A DNA stretch of 9,532 nucleotides from contig CAYFOO010000055.1 in the NCBI GenBank assembly GCA_964344775.1, positions 1-9,532 on the forward strand, given 5' to 3'. The DNA comes from CAYFMH01 sp964344775 (GTDB lineage Bacteria; Patescibacteriota; Gracilibacteria; UBA4473). Under the pieces are notes generated by a model. The model was given only the letters and a program-made list of their open reading frames with translations. It was not told where the DNA came from and did no database searches. Below are positions 1 through 7,036 of this stretch, in pieces (positions within the stretch are counted from its first letter, which is position 1; every line of letters starts with the position of its first letter). The translations under genes were made by a program, and so were the position numbers.

Positions 1-16
1 TTTGTTTTCATAGAAG

Positions 17-670
17 TTATTTATTGGAAAAAATCAGGCAATAACTGTGTTGAGCCTCTGAGTTTTCACTTCCTGTTTCATGTATAAAAATAAGCTCTCT
101 CTCAAAAAATAGAACTTCACTAACAACCCGAGCTACGTCCCAAGCTAATGGGGTCATTGGTTTGTCATCTTCAAAGGTATTAGAAATCTCTATCACTACT
201 TTTGCATCAGGTTTCATCAATGTACTTATTTGCTGATAAATGTTTCTTACGCTCGCTAAATATCCTTCATAGCTGCCTTCTTCATGGTAATTGGAGAACG
301 GATTTTCTTTATCAAAAAATCTCATATACGGAGGAGAGGTAAGTGAAAGATCAAACATAGGAAGGTCATATCTTTCTATTTCTAAAGCACTTCCATGAAT
401 GACTTGAGAAGGGGGTTTTAAGGATTTTGAAATAAAATCACATCTATTTTTCTCATATTCAATCCCTATCCCCACTCTGCCTAACTCTTGTGCTGTGATT
501 AAAGTTGTCCCAAAGCCAGCAAAGGGGTCAAAAACTACGCTTGAAGGTTCAGTGAATTCTTCAATAAATTTTTTAGCAAAAGCCTTTGGAAAGCGTACAT
601 CTGTATCATCCTTGATCTCAATGCTTTCAAGTTCATAAGGTAAAGAAAAGTAAGATTTTGAGTTTCTCAT
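17..670 (-). CDS. Small solitary DNA methyltransferase (N4/N6 type)
   Basis: The protein has 217 residues. Residues 48-56 read DPFAGFGTT, the AdoMet-binding motif I. Residues 111-115 read TSPPY, motif IV, the catalytic motif of amino-methyltransferases; the SPPY form is typical of N4-cytosine enzymes. A motif X-like stretch (FPKAFAKKF) precedes motif I. The order X-I-IV and the small size leave no room for a normal target-recognition domain, so specificity cannot be guessed. The likely reaction is AdoMet-dependent methylation of an exocyclic amino group of DNA; an RNA methylase of similar fold is the main alternative. No restriction endonuclease is visible nearby. The gene is divergent from the recombinase at 761, so it may be cargo of the same element and could protect element or host DNA. 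The start ATG at 668-670 has no Shine-Dalgarno. The stop is TAA, 16 bases from the window edge. Confidence 0.85.
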   Translation of the reverse strand: MRNSKSYFSLPYELESIEIKDDTDVRFPKAFAKKFIEEFTEPSSVVFDPFAGFGTTLITAQELGRVGIGIEYEKNRCDFISKSLKPPSQVIHGSALEIERYDLPMFDLSLTSPPYMRFFDKENPFSNYHEEGSYEGYLASVRNIYQQISTLMKPDAKVVIEISNTFEDDKPMTPLAWDVARVVSEVLFFERELIFIHETGSENSEAQHSYCLIFSNK

Positions 671-691
671 GACTAAGCTTTCAATAAAGCA

Positions 692-720
692 TTGCTTATA
701 GTCTAAAATTTAATTATAAA
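692..720 (+). promoter_or_regulatory. Putative sigma70-type promoter of the recombinase
   Basis: A -35-like TTGCTT (692-697) and a -10-like TATAAA (715-720) are separated by exactly 17 bases. The predicted start of transcription near 727 gives a leader of about 34 bases to the ATG at 761. The -10 matches the consensus at 5 of 6 positions, the -35 only at TTG. The interval is shared with the divergent methyltransferase, whose promoter I could not place with confidence. Confidence 0.45.
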
Positions 721-1101
721 AGCACAAGCGAACGACCCCACAATTTCAAAACCTTCCCCCATGCCCCGCCGAAAAATCACCCAAGAACTCTCAAAGATCA
801 AAGACACCGAACTGGTCGAATACGCCATATACGCCCGAAAAAGCACCGAAGACGATGAAAAACAAAAAGCCTCCATTCCCCAACAACTCGAACAATGCTT
901 CCACTATGCCGAAAATAACAACCTTCCCCTCAAACCCCGCCCCCTCGACTTTCCACCCGAAGATGACATCATTCGCCAAATCGAAGAAGCCTACGCCAGC
1001 ACCCCCGAAAAATGCGACGAAATCCGAACCAAATATATTGAACACTTTGTCGTAGGGGAAATAAGAAGTGCCAAAACCCCACCAAGCGGGACAAATGGAA
1101 C

Positions 1102-2560
<1,459 letters not shown>

Positions 2561-2651
2561 GTCGGCGAAGCCGACTACATTATTCCGTTTTCACTATCGT
2601 GAAAAACTTCATTTATTTCGTCGTCTTCGCCTCTCAGAATTTCATCTGTCC
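2561..2651. repeat. 91-bp tRNA-upstream repeat, copy A
   Basis: This is 91 bp and matches copy B (2947-3037) at all but about 9 positions. It contains a perfect GTCGGC-GAA-GCCGAC hairpin that touches the tRNA-fMet 5' end, and a TTTTCAC-TATC-GTGAAAA hairpin at about 2589-2606. On the minus strand it is the leader and promoter region of the tRNA. A TTTTCA and a TAATGT 17 bases apart are possible but weak -35 and -10 elements. It could be a tRNA promoter module or a mobile palindromic repeat. Confidence 0.85.
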
Positions 2652-2681
2652 TCAACTTTTAACTTTGTAGATAGAATTCTG
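2635..2681. repeat. Imperfect inverted repeat beside copy A
   Basis: CAGAATTTCATCT (2635-2647) pairs with AGATAGAATTCTG (2669-2681) with two mismatches in 13. It occupies the same position relative to copy A as the perfect 13-bp inverted repeat relative to copy B, so the inverted ends seem to be part of one larger element architecture. Confidence 0.5.
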
Positions 2682-2856
2682 GGAGTTTTTTATGATAACT
2701 TTTTTTAAAGAGCTTTTCCCCTCAAATTTTACGACCGATTAGGCATGAAATTTTGAGACGAAGAAGTGATGGAATATTGGAGAGGTTTGCTGTGGCAAAA
2801 CTCGTAAATTGAAGTCACTTCTGGGGATGGCCTGCCAGCCGAAGCTTGACGAAGGC
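2652..2856. other. Gene-free tRNA spacer with inverted repeats
   Basis: No gene is supported between the two tRNAs. Besides the palindrome at 2831-2859, the spacer holds AGAAGTGA (2762-2769) matched by TCACTTCT (2815-2822), and an imperfect pair CTCAAATTTT / AAATTTTGAG at about 2727-2757. A T-run at 2699-2707 follows the inverted repeat on the plus strand. Confidence 0.5.
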
Positions 2857-2859
2857 TGG
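2831..2859. repeat. Palindromic repeat family R, copy R1
   Basis: Read on the minus strand this is CCAGCC, then a loop beginning TTCG and ending CTTC, then GGCTGG followed by CAGG. The 6-bp stem is perfect. The layout (stem, TTCG...CTWC loop, stem, CAGG tail) recurs at 5749-5777 and 7037-7083. This copy overlaps the CCA end of tRNA-Leu and could act as a 3' hairpin for that transcript, although no T-run follows. Confidence 0.7.
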
Positions 2860-2945
2860 TGCACGAGAGAGGACTTGAACCTCCACGAGAATAAATTTCT
2901 CACTAGCCCCTCAAGCTAGCGCGTCTACCATTCCGCCACTCGTGC
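2857..2945 (-). tRNA. tRNA-Leu(GAG)
   Basis: The reverse complement is an 89-base class II tRNA with encoded CCA (2857-2859). The acceptor stem is GCACGAG paired with CTCGTGC. The anticodon stem-loop is CTAGC-TTGAGGG-GCTAG, giving anticodon GAG for CUC/CUU codons. A long variable arm (TGAGAAATTTATTCTCG) and the T-arm GGAGG-TTCAAGT-CCTCT fit tRNA-Leu. A repeat identical in plan to the one before tRNA-fMet begins one base from its 5' end. Confidence 0.95.
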
Positions 2946-2946
2946 G

Positions 2947-3037
2947 GTCGGCGGAGCCGACTTCATTATTTCGTTTTCACTAGCGTGAAAAACTCCATTT
3001 ATTTCGTCATCTTCGCCTCTCAAAACTTAATCTGTCC
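2947..3037. repeat. 91-bp tRNA-upstream repeat, copy B
   Basis: Second copy of the 91-bp unit, about 90% identical to copy A by eye. It has a GTCGGC-GGA-GCCGAC hairpin and TTTTCAC-TAGC-GTGAAAA. The central loop bases differ between copies while both stems stay perfect. It lies one base upstream of tRNA-Leu on the minus strand. Confidence 0.85.
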
Positions 3038-3133
3038 AAGTCTTGTTTTCTTTACTACGCTCTTCAGCTCCGCTACACAGCGGAGTTAAGACGGAGTAAC
3101 CTCGCCAAATGGCGATGGTTAGATTAAGTTTTG
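3021..3133. repeat. 113-bp element with perfect 13-bp inverted ends
   Basis: CAAAACTTAATCT (3021-3033) and AGATTAAGTTTTG (3121-3133) are exact reverse complements. The interior holds a second perfect hairpin, CTCCGCT-ACAC-AGCGGAG (3068-3085), and a small CGCC-AAAT-GGCG. The left end overlaps copy B. No coding capacity and no clear target-site duplication is seen. It resembles a miniature inverted-repeat element, or could be a structured RNA. Confidence 0.55.
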
Positions 3134-3191
3134 CATCTTAAAAAAGAGCCCACGGATTGTAAGGCTGGAAGTGCTTTTGTCAAACAGACTA

Positions 3192-3821
3192 TTAAACCAA
3201 CCTTTTTTCGTCAGAATTATCTGAAGATTGAGAATTTAATAGTGCTTTCAAAATGTTTAAATATTCCTTGGCTTGTTCGAAATTTGGATCTATTTTAACT
3301 ACCTTGAGAAATGTTTTTTGTGCATCTTGATATTGAGCGGAGTTCATGTAGCACACGCCCAAGTCACACAAGATATTTGGATCATTTGGATTAAGTGTGA
3401 CAGATCTCTCTAGTACAGCAATCCCTTGTGCTTTTCGGTTGCTGTTATAAAAAGACCATCCCAAACATCGCAAAATTTCTGGGTGGTTTGGAAACATGTG
3501 GTCGGCTTTTTGTAATTCTTTTACAGAGTGTTCCCATTTTTCTTCCAAAGAAAACAAAAATCCCATCAGATAGTGTGCATTTGCTGAATCAGGACTTATT
3601 TTTAATGCTTGATCAAGAGCTTTTTTTGCTTTCTTGAGTTCTCGAAGTGACAAAAAATTATCTCCTAATTCTTCATAAGCTTCCGTACATTTGGGCTCAG
3701 CGACGATGATTTTTTGGAGCATGTTGATGGCTTCCTGGAAATTTCCATCAAACTTCAATTCTTCTGCTTGTTCCAGCATTTCCAGAATATGTTCATCGTA
3801 CTGAGGAGGTTTTGGTTTCAT
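3192..3821 (-). CDS. Tetratricopeptide (TPR) repeat protein
   Basis: The protein has 209 residues and consists almost entirely of about five TPR units, near residues 12-45, 46-79, 80-113, 114-147 and 148-181. Each shows the family spacing of a small residue in helix A, Ala/Tyr in helix B and a final Pro (for example ALKISPDSANAHYLMG). There is no signal peptide or membrane segment, so it is probably a cytoplasmic scaffold binding another protein; the partner is not evident. The tail (about 195-209) is polar and disordered. It has its own promoter (3851-3879) and an A-rich leader without Shine-Dalgarno. Downstream on the minus strand an AGCC...GGCT pair followed by CTTTTTT (about 3141-3166) may be a weak terminator. 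The family is clear, the function unknown. Confidence 0.88.
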   Translation of the reverse strand: MKPKPPQYDEHILEMLEQAEELKFDGNFQEAINMLQKIIVAEPKCTEAYEELGDNFLSLRELKKAKKALDQALKISPDSANAHYLMGFLFSLEEKWEHSVKELQKADHMFPNHPEILRCLGWSFYNSNRKAQGIAVLERSVTLNPNDPNILCDLGVCYMNSAQYQDAQKTFLKVVKIDPNFEQAKEYLNILKALLNSQSSDNSDEKRLV

Positions 3822-3850
3822 ATTTTTATTTGTAGATTAAATATCTTTAG

Positions 3851-3879
3851 ATTATAGCTTAAATATCATAAATTTTCAA
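3851..3879 (-). promoter_or_regulatory. Promoter of the TPR gene
   Basis: On the minus strand TTGAAA (3874-3879) and a perfect TATAAT (3851-3856) are spaced by 17 bases. The predicted transcript starts near 3844, giving a short leader of roughly 23 bases to the ATG at 3819-3821. Confidence 0.75.
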
Positions 3880-3990
3880 CTATTTTTTGTCAAAAAAACG
3901 GAATTTTTGCTATTACGTCTTGAGGATGTTCATTTTTGCCGCCAAAAACGAACCAAAAACCGTTGGGGGGAACGAAACTTCGTCGTTAAT

Positions 3991-4048
3991 GACTACGCTT
4001 TTTTTGTTTCGCTATCGCAAAACTACACAAGCTTCGTCATCATCTCCT
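3991..4048. repeat. Diverged third copy (C) of the 91-bp repeat
   Basis: It aligns with copies A and B from GACTAC onward: a hairpin-forming GTTTCGC-TATC-GCAAAAC, then a segment ending TTCGTC...CCTCTC at the same spacing. About 20 of the last 28 bases match copy A. It is not next to a tRNA, which argues for a dispersed repeat rather than only a tRNA promoter. Confidence 0.5.
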
Positions 4049-4050
4049 CT

Positions 4051-4089
4051 CCCCGTCCCGACTCATCGGGACGGGGGTCCCATTTTTTT
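4051..4089 (+). terminator. Strong hairpin followed by T-run
   Basis: CCCCGTCCCGA (4051-4061) and TCGGGACGGGG (4066-4076) form a perfect 11-bp stem with a 4-base loop. A run of seven T follows at 4083-4089. In form this is a plus-strand intrinsic terminator, but no plus-strand gene lies upstream. It may instead be a repeat hairpin, or protect the galU region from convergent transcription. Confidence 0.4.
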
Positions 4090-4158
4090 CCGGGCCTCAA
4101 ACAGTCATCCCCCCAAACCCCTAAGGGATATCATATCGCTTCACCAGGAGGAACGTAT

Positions 4159-4190
4159 GATCTACTTTTTAGTATGAGACGCGACATTCA
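4159..4190. repeat. GAGACGCGACATTCA repeat, copy 1
   Basis: An exact 15-base GAGACGCGACATTCA (4176-4190) recurs at 6742-6756. Similarity extends about 16 bases to the left (GATnTA, T-run, RGTA). Both copies are intergenic in the same orientation. This copy is about 30 bases beyond the galU stop. Confidence 0.6.
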
Positions 4191-4221
4191 CATGTTGTTT
4201 GATGAAGTGAAAAATTCTTTT

Positions 4222-5076
4222 TTATTCAAAAAACTTTTGGAGTTCCTGTGCGATGGATTTCCCTTCTTTTTTTGTGGCAAAATGGAGCGTAGCCTTCAAA
4301 AATCCAAGTTTATCTCCGGTATCAAATCTTTGGCCCTCGAGGATTTTTCCCTGAAGTGAGCCGGATTCTTCGATAAATCGCTTGAAGGCGTTTATCAAGC
4401 GGATTTCTCCGTCTTCTCCAGCCTTGATTTTCTCCAAAATTCTCAGGATTTCCGGTGTGAGGATGAATTTCCCCACGACTCCGAGATTGGAAGGAGCTTG
4501 GGCAGGGGCTGGTTTTTCTACGAGACTTTTGATTTTACCAGATTTATATTCAGCGATCCCATATTTATCAGTATCTCGAGGATCGACTTCATCCAATAAA
4601 ATCACAGGATCGTTTGTTTTTTCGTACACGTCGAGGAGTTGCTGGGTGGCATTTTTCCCGCCAGCATTGTCGACTATGTCGTCTCCGAAGAGTACCACGA
4701 CCGGTTCATCCTCGTCGATCAGATCTTTCGCACACAGGATCGCGTGACCGTCTCCCAGAGGTTTCGGTTGCCTGACGTAGATGAAATTCGCCAGATTGGA
4801 GATTTTTTTGATCATTTCCAATTCCTCGGCTTTGCCTTTTTCTTCTAGGGCAGATTCTAGCTCAAAATTTGCATCGAAGTGGTCCTCGATAGCACGTTTT
4901 CCTCGCCCGGTGATGATGATGATATCCGTGATGCCAGCTTCTACAGCCTCTTCCACGATGAATTGGATCGCTGGGGTATCAAAAATCGGTAGCATTTCCT
5001 TGGGTTGAGCCTTGGTAGCTGGGAGAAACCGAGTTCCAAATCCGGCGACCGGGAGGATGGCTTTTCTGATTTTCAT
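4222..5076 (-). CDS. galU: UTP-glucose-1-phosphate uridylyltransferase (GalU)
   Basis: GalU converts UTP and glucose-1-phosphate to UDP-glucose, the activated sugar for cell-surface polysaccharides and galactose metabolism, in the cytoplasm. At 284 residues it is of normal length. Residues 8-30 hold the nucleotide-binding signature (AGFGTRFLPATKAQPKEMLP). Also present are the HFD segment at 66-68, QPKPLGDGHAILCA (103-116), the metal-binding GDD at 131-133, the sugar-binding EKP at 187-189, GEIRLINA (223-230) and the final FDTGDKLGFL (251-260). In bacterial GalU the QPxPLG segment usually continues LGHA; here it is DGHA, a small deviation. The gene appears as a single unit. A weak -35-like TTGACT lies about 55 bases upstream, beside the terminator of the preceding gene; read-through from that gene is also possible. 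No Shine-Dalgarno is seen and no clear terminator follows. Confidence 0.96.
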   Translation of the reverse strand: MKIRKAILPVAGFGTRFLPATKAQPKEMLPIFDTPAIQFIVEEAVEAGITDIIIITGRGKRAIEDHFDANFELESALEEKGKAEELEMIKKISNLANFIYVRQPKPLGDGHAILCAKDLIDEDEPVVVLFGDDIVDNAGGKNATQQLLDVYEKTNDPVILLDEVDPRDTDKYGIAEYKSGKIKSLVEKPAPAQAPSNLGVVGKFILTPEILRILEKIKAGEDGEIRLINAFKRFIEESGSLQGKILEGQRFDTGDKLGFLKATLHFATKKEGKSIAQELQKFFE

Positions 5077-5120
5077 CGATTTTATTGTGGATTTTTGAGT
5101 GGAAAAGTCAAAAATTGGAT

Positions 5121-5150
5121 AAAAAAAAGCGAAGTTGTGATACTTCGCTT
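5121..5150 (-). terminator. Intrinsic terminator of the 112-residue gene
   Basis: On the minus strand AAGCGAAG (5143-5150) pairs with CTTCGCTT (5127-5134) around an 8-base loop and runs straight into eight T. It lies 31 bases after the TAA of the gene ending at 5182. Confidence 0.85.
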
Positions 5151-5181
5151 AGTTTAAGGATATTTAGTCATTACAGCTTTT

Positions 5182-5520
5182 TTATATGTCCCACCCAGGT
5201 TTTTGTTTTTTCTCCAAATCTTTAAGTAAATCCTCAGCCAACCTTTCAAATTCTTTTCTTTCTTGATCTAAATTTTCTTTTTCTGTGAGTTCCCGTGATC
5301 GATCAAGCAATGCTTTTCCGAGTTCTTGAATAGCTTCAAATTGTTCTGTTTGAGCGTTTTGAGGAGAAATCCCCAATGAATTCATAGCTTTTGTCCTATA
5401 ATCATCAACAGAGGCAACAACTGCTAAAGCACCAATCGTCAATGTTCCTCCAAGCGTTAGAAAGTGTTTTTGTTTTTTTGGTTTTTCCATCGAAGGTCTT
5501 TGTTTTCCTAATTCACTCAT
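5182..5520 (-). CDS. Small membrane-anchored coiled-coil protein, unknown
   Basis: The protein has 112 residues. A basic N-terminus (KPKKQK, about 13-18) leads into a hydrophobic segment at about 20-38 (LTLGGTLTIGALAVVAS), which is one likely membrane anchor or uncleaved signal. Residues about 58-107 are rich in Glu, Lys, Leu and Gln with heptad-like spacing, predicting an extended coiled coil; no enzyme motif or cysteine is present. I do not recognise a family. It looks like a real gene because it has a near-consensus promoter (5562-5590), a terminator (5121-5150) and no competing frame. The positive-inside rule would put the coiled coil outside the membrane. It lies just upstream of galU with an independent terminator between. 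No Shine-Dalgarno precedes the ATG. Confidence 0.75.
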   Translation of the reverse strand: MSELGKQRPSMEKPKKQKHFLTLGGTLTIGALAVVASVDDYRTKAMNSLGISPQNAQTEQFEAIQELGKALLDRSRELTEKENLDQERKEFERLAEDLLKDLEKKQKPGWDI

Positions 5521-5561
5521 TTTAAAAAGGGTTAAAAAAATAATAAAATAATTACAAGAGA

Positions 5562-5590
5562 CTTATATCACAGATCTTATTTTTTGTCAA
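5562..5590 (-). promoter_or_regulatory. Near-consensus sigma70 promoter
   Basis: On the minus strand a perfect TTGACA (5585-5590) and TATAAG (5562-5567) are separated by exactly 17 bases. The predicted start near 5555 gives a leader of about 35 bases for the 112-residue gene. It is among the best promoters in the window. Confidence 0.85.
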
Positions 5591-5816
5591 GTGAAATAAT
5601 AAAAAAAAATGTCAAATTATGTATTTTTGGCTTGTGTGTGTGGATTTCTGTTGTACTCAAAACCCCTCTCCTAGCAAGTTTGATGTTAACTCGTGTTTGT
5701 AACTTTTTACAAGGTTGAAAACAACTGATATTAGTATCTCCCCTTGTCCAGCCTTCGCCAAGGCTTCGGCCGACAGGCAAGGGGAGAAAAAATCGCAGAA
5801 GGGGAGAGAGAATTAT
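5591..5816. other. Gene-free, repeat-containing interval
   Basis: No convincing gene is found here. Features are a TTGTAA/TTACAA hairpin near 5697-5712, the nested palindrome at 5738-5786, and two AAGGGGAGA strings (5779-5787 and 5799-5807). A minus-strand frame across it shows no protein-like pattern. Confidence 0.5.
5738..5786. repeat. Nested palindrome containing family R, copy R2
   Basis: The outer arms CTCCCCTTG (5738-5746) and CAAGGGGAG (5778-5786) are perfect reverse complements. Inside lies CCAGCC, a loop beginning TTCG and ending CTTC, then GGCCGACAGG (5749-5777), the same plan as R1 and R3. A minor GCCTT-CGCC-AAGGC hairpin competes. Confidence 0.7.
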
Positions 5817-5845
5817 AAAAAAAACGACCCCGTTTGGGATCGTTT
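5817..5845 (-). terminator. Intrinsic terminator of the 212-residue gene
   Basis: On the minus strand AAACGATCCC (5836-5845) pairs with GGGGTCGTTT (5822-5831), ten pairs with one G-U wobble and a 4-base loop, followed by a T-run (5817-5824). It lies 35 bases past the TAG of the gene ending at 5880. Confidence 0.88.
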
Positions 5846-5879
5846 CATATTTGAAAACTTTTAAGACCAAATTAAATTT

Positions 5880-6518
5880 CTAAGCCGCGGCTTTTTCTTT
5901 CTTTGCTTTTTTGGCTGCTTCTTTTTCCGCTTTTTCGGCTTCGAGAGAGCCTTCTGGGAGGACATTTTCGATGGCGGCCCATTGAGAATTTGTATCTTCT
6001 GGGACGACAATTGTTACATCATTTCCCACCATTCCTCGGAAAAAGGTTACCGAAGCGTAGAGTACATTGTAGGTTTTTCCTTCAGCGAGTACTTGGTATT
6101 GAGATCCATCAAGTACCAATTTACCAGTGAGTAGTTGTCGTGGAGCGGGATGAATTTGTTTGTAAACGAAAGCTCCATTTGGTTGAATCATCAGTTTGAG
6201 TCCGTCTCCTTCAATAAGCTTTGATTTTGAAGCGTAGTTTGCAGGGACCGGATATCTTTTGTCATCTGCAGCGATCATGTTTTGACCGTCAAACACTCCT
6301 TCGATTACTTTTTCTTCATCGTCAGATAACTGTGCTTCTTTTCGTTTTTCTGCGATTTCTTCTACCTTAATATTAATGGCATCGGTTTCTACGCCCAATT
6401 CTTTGGCGAGTAATTCCATCCATTTTTCTGCCGCTTTGGCAGAGGATTTGGCACTGGCGACTGATTCTGCCAGGTTCTGTAGAAGTTCGGCGAGCTGGTC
6501 TTTGTTTTTGTTTTTCAT
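5880..6518 (-). CDS. Conserved CPR-type protein of unknown function
   Basis: The protein has 212 residues. Residues 1-70 are helical and charged, probably a coiled coil. Residues about 70-190 form a compact beta-rich core with GVFDGQNMI, YPVPANYASKSKL, EGDGLKLMI and GAFVYKQI, and a second half with KLVLDGSQYQVLAEGKTYNVL and GNDVTIVVPE. The tail (about 193-212) is a Lys/Ala/Glu helix ending in triple Ala. From memory this layout (DGQ...YPVPANYASKSKLxEGD...KQI) recurs as a hypothetical protein in Candidate Phyla Radiation genomes, but I cannot name a characterised member. The absence of a signal peptide and the charged ends suggest a cytoplasmic, possibly RNA- or nucleoprotein-associated role; that is inference. 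It is a single gene with a strong promoter, a structured leader and its own terminator, consistent with high expression. The stop is TAG. Confidence 0.88.
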   Translation of the reverse strand: MKNKNKDQLAELLQNLAESVASAKSSAKAAEKWMELLAKELGVETDAINIKVEEIAEKRKEAQLSDDEEKVIEGVFDGQNMIAADDKRYPVPANYASKSKLIEGDGLKLMIQPNGAFVYKQIHPAPRQLLTGKLVLDGSQYQVLAEGKTYNVLYASVTFFRGMVGNDVTIVVPEDTNSQWAAIENVLPEGSLEAEKAEKEAAKKAKKEKAAA

Positions 6519-6545
6519 TTTTTTGAAGATGATTTATTAGTTGAA

Positions 6546-6567
6546 ACCCTGAACGAAGTTGAAGGGT
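6546..6567 (-). promoter_or_regulatory. Hairpin in the 5' leader of the 212-residue gene
   Basis: On the minus-strand transcript ACCCT and AGGGT close a hairpin with an inner AAC-TTC-GTT. It lies between the predicted transcription start (about 6580) and the ATG at 6518. It may stabilise the message or be another dispersed palindrome; no known riboswitch fold is evident. Confidence 0.5.
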
Positions 6568-6586
6568 GATTTTTATAAATCCACCC

Positions 6587-6615
6587 ATTATACCACGTCT
6601 GGACCGGAAATTCAA
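6587..6615 (-). promoter_or_regulatory. Extended -10 promoter of the 212-residue gene
   Basis: On the minus strand TTGAAT (6610-6615) and a perfect TATAAT (6587-6592) are spaced by 17 bases. The -10 is preceded by TGG, giving the TGnTATAAT extended form. Transcription would start near 6580. Confidence 0.88.
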
Positions 6616-6847
6616 GCGTTTTTTTTGTTTTTGTGAGTTTTTAACAAATAAGGTGGTTCATTTTAGAGGGTATTGCTTTTTCCTAGAGTGAGTCTTCTTT
6701 TTATAACCAAAAAGAAGCAAAAAGATTTAGATTTTTGGTAAGAGACGCGACATTCATAGGGGATTTGATAAGAAGAACTTAAGAATAAAAAGAGAAAGAA
6801 TATTTTATTTTGATTTTTTCTAAAAGAACCATAGAGTTGGTCGAGCG
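6616..6847. other. Intergenic interval with hairpin, no gene
   Basis: This divergent interval has no supported gene. It contains a perfect 9-bp inverted repeat, CTTCTTTTT-ATAACC-AAAAAGAAG (6694-6717), and then the second GAGACGCG repeat. A promoter for the plus-strand genes should lie here, but only weak candidates are visible: TTGATA near 6766, and TTGATT near 6811 with TAGAGT. Confidence 0.5.
6724..6756. repeat. GAGACGCGACATTCA repeat, copy 2
   Basis: Second copy of the element at 4159-4190, with 15 identical bases at 6742-6756 and a related T-rich left part. It lies about 90 bases upstream of the small secreted peptide gene. Confidence 0.6.
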
Positions 6848-7021
6848 ATGAAAGTGTTATTCTTTGTTTCTCTCTTTTTTATAGGTGTTGCAGCGGGGTC
6901 TTTTCTCAAGACTTCTGTAGTGGCACAGGGATTTAGTTCTCATGTAGAGATTGCTCCCATGGAGTTTGTATCCTCAGGAGGAAACTTTCGCCGTGGCGGG
7001 GGAGGATCGTGCGGGAGTTAA
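6848..7021 (+). CDS. Small secreted Gly-rich single-Cys peptide, unknown
   Basis: The frame ATG(6848)-TAA(7019) encodes 57 residues. It starts with a textbook signal-like segment, MKVLFFVSLFFIGVAAGSF, and SVVA|QG near residues 23-28 would suit signal peptidase I. The predicted mature part is about 31 residues, with an acidic/hydrophobic stretch (HVEIAPMEF, 32-40) and a Gly-rich end (GGNFRRGGGGSCGS) carrying the only cysteine, three residues from the C-terminus. No family is recognised. An upstream in-frame TAA (6821-6823) means ATG 6848 is the only credible start; there is no Shine-Dalgarno. The next gene, 103 bp downstream on the same strand, is an extracytoplasmic thiol oxidoreductase, so the cysteine could be its substrate; this is inference. 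It could also be the truncated N-terminus of a formerly larger protein. Confidence 0.55.
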   Translation: MKVLFFVSLFFIGVAAGSFLKTSVVAQGFSSHVEIAPMEFVSSGGNFRRGGGGSCGS

Positions 7022-7036
7022 ACAGTTAGCAACTAA

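Noticed and set aside
1067..1085. Programmed -1 frameshift in the recombinase
   Set aside because: The sequence GCC AAA ACC CCA gives no perfect X XXY YYZ heptamer in the original frame, and I saw no obvious downstream pseudoknot. A lost base in the C-run is simpler.
2561..3133. Possible CRISPR array from repeated units near the tRNAs
   Set aside because: There are only two close copies, they are 91 bp long and separated by a tRNA gene, and no short regular repeat-spacer pattern or cas gene is seen.
3887..4359. Two overlapping plus-strand frames across the TPR-galU gap
   Set aside because: They cross the palindromic repeat, a GC hairpin and the 3' end of galU on the other strand. Composition is not protein-like and no domain is seen.
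5577..5870. Minus-strand 97-codon frame
   Set aside because: It lies over a promoter, a terminator and a nested palindrome, with no recognisable protein pattern.
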